Shown: positions 33,754 to 36,112 of the stretch, in pieces | Numbering within the stretch: position 1 is the stretch's first letter | How the letters are laid out: each line of letters starts with the position of its first letter | Source: Acidobacteriota bacterium | GTDB taxonomy: Bacteria; Acidobacteriota; Terriglobia; Bryobacterales; UBA6623 | Direction: 5' to 3' | DNA length: 36,112 nucleotides | NCBI GenBank assembly: GCA_027592785.1 | Contig: JAQCLD010000041.1 | Coordinates: 1-36,112, forward strand | Position numbers and translations under genes: made by a program | Notes under the pieces: generated by a model | What the model saw: only the letters and a program-made list of their open reading frames with translations | Database searches by the model: none | What the model was told of the DNA's origin: nothing

Positions 33754-35058
33754 ATGGTTATTTCCAAGTTCTGCCTCGCGCTAGCTACCGCTGCTGTCGG
33801 TCTGGTCCTGGTTGCACCCTCTGCCGCTGCCTCGTGGCCTCAGTGGCGCGGTCCGAACAATGACGGCGTCGCAGAAAGCAGCGCTCCGACGAAGTTTTCC
33901 GCTACCGACAACGTGAAGTGGCGGGTACCCATTCCGGGGCATGGTAATTCGACGCCCATCATCGTCGGCGACCGCATATTCCTAACCACGGCGGTTCGCA
34001 CAGCCAACAGTCAGGTCTCCCGCGGCGGCGGCTCAGGAGGAGGCGCGGGGATCGCCGAACACGAGTTCGTCGTGATGGCTTTGAACAAGGCGACGGGTGA
34101 AGTGATCTGGCGCAGAACCGCCATCACGACCACGCCGCACGAGGGGCACCACGAGCAGTACGGCAGCTTCGCCTCAAACTCGCCCGTTTCCGATGGCCAG
34201 ATGCTGTTCGCCAGTTTCGGCTCGCGGGGCGTCTACGCCTATGACCTGGACGGCAATCTCAAGTGGAAGAAAGAGATCGCGCCGTTGCGTATGCGGCTGG
34301 GTTTCGGCGAAGGGACGGCCCTGGTGCTGCATGGCAACTCGCTCATCCTGCAGCACGACCAGCAGGCGAATTCCTACGTCTCGGTGCTCGACAAGCGCAC
34401 CGGCGAGCAGATTTGGCGCGCCGACCGCAGCGAAGAGAGCGCCTGGGCGCAGCCGCTGGTGGTGGAGTACGAAGGCCGTAAGCAATTGATCACCAGCTCG
34501 ACCCGCGTTCGTACCTACGATCTAGAGACCGGCGAGTTGATCTGGGAGGCTGGCGGACTGGGCGGCAATGCCATCCCGGCAGTTGTGCAAGTCAGTGAGG
34601 ACATGGTGATCGCGCTTACGGGCTGGCGCAACGCCAACCTGCTGGCGATCAAGCTTGGCGGCCAGGGCGACATCACCGGCAACCCGGAATTCATCAAGTG
34701 GACCAATCAGCGCGGCAACTCTTACACGCCTTCGCCCGTGCTGCACGACGGAATTCTCTATCTGTTGGCCGACAACGGTGTACTGAGCGCCTTCGACGCG
34801 CTGACCGGCGAAGTGCACTACATACAGCAGCGGCTTCCGGAGTTCCCCAGCTTCAAGGCCTCGCCAGTAGCGGCTGGCGGGAACCTCTACACCGCCAGCG
34901 AAAACGGTATGGCGACCGTCGTCAAACTCGGCAAGCAGTTCGAAGTGGTCGCCGCCAACAACATGGGCGACGAGATGTTTGTCTCATCCCCGGTCGTCGT
35001 GGACGGCGACTTGTTCCTGCGCAGCCAAGACGAACTGTTCTGCATCAGCGAGGACTAA
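33754..35058 (+). CDS. Secreted PQQ-like beta-propeller protein
   Basis: 434 residues from ATG 33754, with a signal peptide (LALATAAVGLVLVAPSAAA). The mature protein opens with WPQWRGPNNDG, the usual start of these propellers. Repeated blades carry the tryptophan-docking motif: NVKWRVPIPG, GEVIWRRTA, LKWKKEIAP, GEQIWRADR, GELIWEAGG. No heme or methanol dehydrogenase motifs are present, so it is a BamB/outer-surface type propeller and not a quinoprotein dehydrogenase. The frame is open upstream to 33619, over the DUF5989 gene, which is discarded. Confidence 0.9.
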   Translation: MVISKFCLALATAAVGLVLVAPSAAASWPQWRGPNNDGVAESSAPTKFSATDNVKWRVPIPGHGNSTPIIVGDRIFLTTAVRTANSQVSRGGGSGGGAGIAEHEFVVMALNKATGEVIWRRTAITTTPHEGHHEQYGSFASNSPVSDGQMLFASFGSRGVYAYDLDGNLKWKKEIAPLRMRLGFGEGTALVLHGNSLILQHDQQANSYVSVLDKRTGEQIWRADRSEESAWAQPLVVEYEGRKQLITSSTRVRTYDLETGELIWEAGGLGGNAIPAVVQVSEDMVIALTGWRNANLLAIKLGGQGDITGNPEFIKWTNQRGNSYTPSPVLHDGILYLLADNGVLSAFDALTGEVHYIQQRLPEFPSFKASPVAAGGNLYTASENGMATVVKLGKQFEVVAANNMGDEMFVSSPVVVDGDLFLRSQDELFCISED

Positions 35059-35080
35059 TTTGCAACCCCGACCGCTGCAC

Positions 35081-35095
35081 CGCAGTCCCACTGCG
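35081..35095 (+). terminator. Possible weak terminator hairpin after the propeller gene
   Basis: CGCAGT (35081-35086) and ACTGCG (35090-35095) form a 6-bp stem with a 3-nt loop, 22 nt after the stop codon. Only a short pyrimidine stretch (ATCTCTCC) follows. The remaining space to 35234 shows no gene. Confidence 0.35.
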
Positions 35096-35234
35096 ATCTC
35101 TCCGCGGCCGGTATCGCCTAGCTGAACCTCTTCGTTCCACAAGGAATCTCGCTCAGTCGAGCTCGTGTCGAAGTTGGGCTTGGCGACCGTCAAAGTTGCC
35201 CCACGACATTCATAGCCTTACGCCCCTGATCCGG

Positions 35235-35243
35235 TGATATACT
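35235..35243 (+). promoter_or_regulatory. Extended -10 promoter of rpmI-rplT
   Basis: TGATATACT combines an extended -10 TG with TATACT (35238-35243). The -35 region (CCTTAC) is weak, which is common with extended -10 elements. It gives a leader of about 107 nt before the rpmI GTG at 35358. Confidence 0.6.
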
Positions 35244-35249
35244 GGCGGG

Positions 35250-35357
35250 AGCGTTCGAGTAGTGTCCGCTCGAGGACTTCCCCGACAGGGTAAATAAGGA
35301 TTCGATCGGTAGTGCGGTCGCGTTGTATGCGCGAGCGGACGCCAAGAGGGTAGCGCC
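35250..35357 (+). promoter_or_regulatory. rpmI leader RNA with inverted repeats
   Basis: The leader holds TCGAG (35255-35259) against CTCGA (35269-35273), an alternative pairing GTCC against GGAC, and CCC-CGACA-GGG. rpmI-rplT operons in other bacteria are repressed by L20 binding to their leader; whether this leader does so cannot be told from the sequence. infC, the usual first gene, is absent. Confidence 0.35.
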
Positions 35358-35549
35358 GTGCCAAAACTCAAGACTCATAGTGGAGCGAAGAAACGCTTCA
35401 AGTTGACCGCCAAAGGTCATGTGAAGCGTAGCCATTCGCTGGCGAACCACATCCTCACCAAGAAGTCGCAAAAGCGCAAGCGTAAGCTGCGCAAGGGCGG
35501 ACTGGTCAGCAAGTCCATGGAAAAGACAATCAGGCTGATGATCTCTTAG
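35358..35549 (+). CDS. rpmI: 50S ribosomal protein L35
   Basis: 63 residues from a GTG start: [40 protein letters not shown], and [17 protein letters not shown]. All the conserved basic blocks of L35 are present and the length is normal. AGAGGG precedes the start. It is followed after 122 nt by rplT. The gene normally upstream, infC, is not here. Confidence 0.96.
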   Translation: MPKLKTHSGAKKRFKLTAKGHVKRSHSLANHILTKKSQKRKRKLRKGGLVSKSMEKTIRLMIS

Positions 35550-35671
35550 CCTGAATTTAGCGGGCCCTTTGTCGGGCCTGCGGCGCGCGGACAGAGCCAA
35601 CTTCGGCACGTGCCTGTTCCGCCGCTTTGTAAAGGACCGAATTACGGTCTATCGCCGCTCAGGAGGAAACC
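35550..35671 (+). other. rpmI-rplT spacer with hairpins
   Basis: This 122-nt spacer is long for this gene pair. It contains GGCCC-TTTGTC-GGGCC soon after rpmI, and ACCG-AATTA-CGGT (35637-35649) just before the AGGAGGA ribosome site (35661-35667) of rplT. These may tune L20 expression or stabilise the mRNA. Confidence 0.4.
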
Positions 35672-36067
35672 GTGCCCCGTGTAAAAAGAGGCAATAAACG
35701 CCGTCTCAGAAGAAAGAAGGTTCTTGCACATGCCAGTGGTTTTTACCAGGGCAAGAGCAAGCTCTATCGCTACGCCAAAGAGGCCGTCGACCGCGCACAG
35801 AAGTTCGCCTACGTCGGCCGCAAGCGCAAAAAGCGAGACTTCCGATCCTTGTGGATCATTCGCATCAACGCCGGAGCACGCCAGAACGGGCTGTCTTACA
35901 GCTTGCTGATGCATGGGCTCACTGTGGCAGGTATCGAGGTCAACCGTAAGATGTTGGCCGAGATGGCTGTCCGTGACGCGAATGGCTTCACCAAGCTGGC
36001 TGAGCAGGCGAAAGCCGCGCTTGGAAAGCAACCCGCCCCGGCGGAGGAAGCAGCAGCAGCCGAATAG
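35672..36067 (+). CDS. rplT: 50S ribosomal protein L20
   Basis: 131 residues from a GTG start. It shows [79 protein letters not shown] and [15 protein letters not shown]. It binds 23S rRNA and nucleates assembly of the 50S subunit. It carries a C-terminal Ala/Glu tail ([11 protein letters not shown]), longer than in E. coli. The ribosome site AGGAGGA is strong. Confidence 0.97.
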   Translation: MPRVKRGNKRRLRRKKVLAHASGFYQGKSKLYRYAKEAVDRAQKFAYVGRKRKKRDFRSLWIIRINAGARQNGLSYSLLMHGLTVAGIEVNRKMLAEMAVRDANGFTKLAEQAKAALGKQPAPAEEAAAAE

Positions 36068-36079
36068 GGGATCGGCGGG

Positions 36080-36112
36080 ATGACTCTGGACGAAAAAGCG
36101 CACCAGCCCTTA
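36080..36112 (+). CDS. Start of an unidentified gene cut by the window end
   Basis: ATG at 36080, 12 nt after rplT, opens a frame of 11 codons (MTLDEKAHQPL) to the edge. GGCGGG lies just upstream but is a poor ribosome site. pheS often follows rplT, but these residues do not let me recognise it. Confidence 0.3.
   Translation, partial: MTLDEKAHQPL

Noticed and set aside
35190-35609. 139-codon minus-strand open frame across rpmI
   Set aside because: It is antisense to a ribosomal protein gene and has no recognisable features.

Overview
The window is about 36 kb of GC-rich, densely packed bacterial DNA, most likely from an Acidobacteriota genome of the Bryobacterales/Solibacter type. Three things point there: a PadR regulator paired with a long orphan 'ADOP' FtsX/MacB-type permease, a secreted protein whose N-terminal half looks like the repeat-like domain first described in Solibacter (TIGR03437), and good TATACT-type -10 elements in front of several genes. 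There are no tRNAs, insertion sequences, CRISPR arrays or phage genes. One RNA gene, the type A RNase P RNA, is clear from its sequence.

Layout. (1) 351-9551, minus strand: an isoprenoid/hopanoid block. In transcription order it holds ispH, a secreted alkaline-phosphatase-superfamily enzyme, an HpnG-like nucleosidase with an unusual extra N-terminal domain, a decayed second hpnG-like fragment, two zinc-dependent medium-chain dehydrogenases, and hpnC-hpnD-hpnE, which make squalene from farnesyl diphosphate. No squalene-hopene cyclase or hpnH is in the window. (2) 9617-13524, plus strand: the padR-ADOP pair behind a promoter overlapped by a perfect palindrome, then an unknown anchored protein. 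(3) 13549-14876: rnpB (minus), a divergent lemA (plus) and a small helix-turn-helix protein (minus). (4) 14953-24977, minus strand: an iron-sulfur cluster operon, sufB-[parD-parE]-sufC-sufD-sufS-sufU-sufT-like-rrf2-mrp-DUF971, ending in a TIGR03437/DUF192 gene broken by one in-frame amber codon. It has a clear promoter, a palindromic candidate operator and an upstream terminator. (5) 25007-30642: a secreted TPR protein, a sodium:solute symporter, a small basic protein, and a fusion of a serine hydrolase with a NamZ-type exo-muramidase. (6) 30682-35058: a DUF1080 protein, a carbamoyltransferase-SxtJ-DUF5989 trio resembling sxtI-sxtJ-sxtK, and a secreted beta-propeller. (7) 35235 to the end: rpmI-rplT without infC, then the first codons of another gene.

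How the parts fit. IspH makes the C5 precursors that HpnC/D/E turn into squalene, and HpnG acts later on the hopanoid side chain. The two dehydrogenases sit where an unidentified side-chain reductase would be expected. In the suf operon, SufS/SufU supply sulfur to a SufBCD scaffold, the SufT-like and Mrp proteins act in maturation, and an Rrf2 regulator with three cysteines probably senses cluster status. The most unusual features are a ParDE-like toxin-antitoxin pair spliced between sufB and sufC, an Mrp protein that has lost its CxxC motif next to a Cys-rich DUF971 protein, a nonsense-interrupted secreted gene, a frameshifted hpnG relic, and an apparent ATT start for hpnE.
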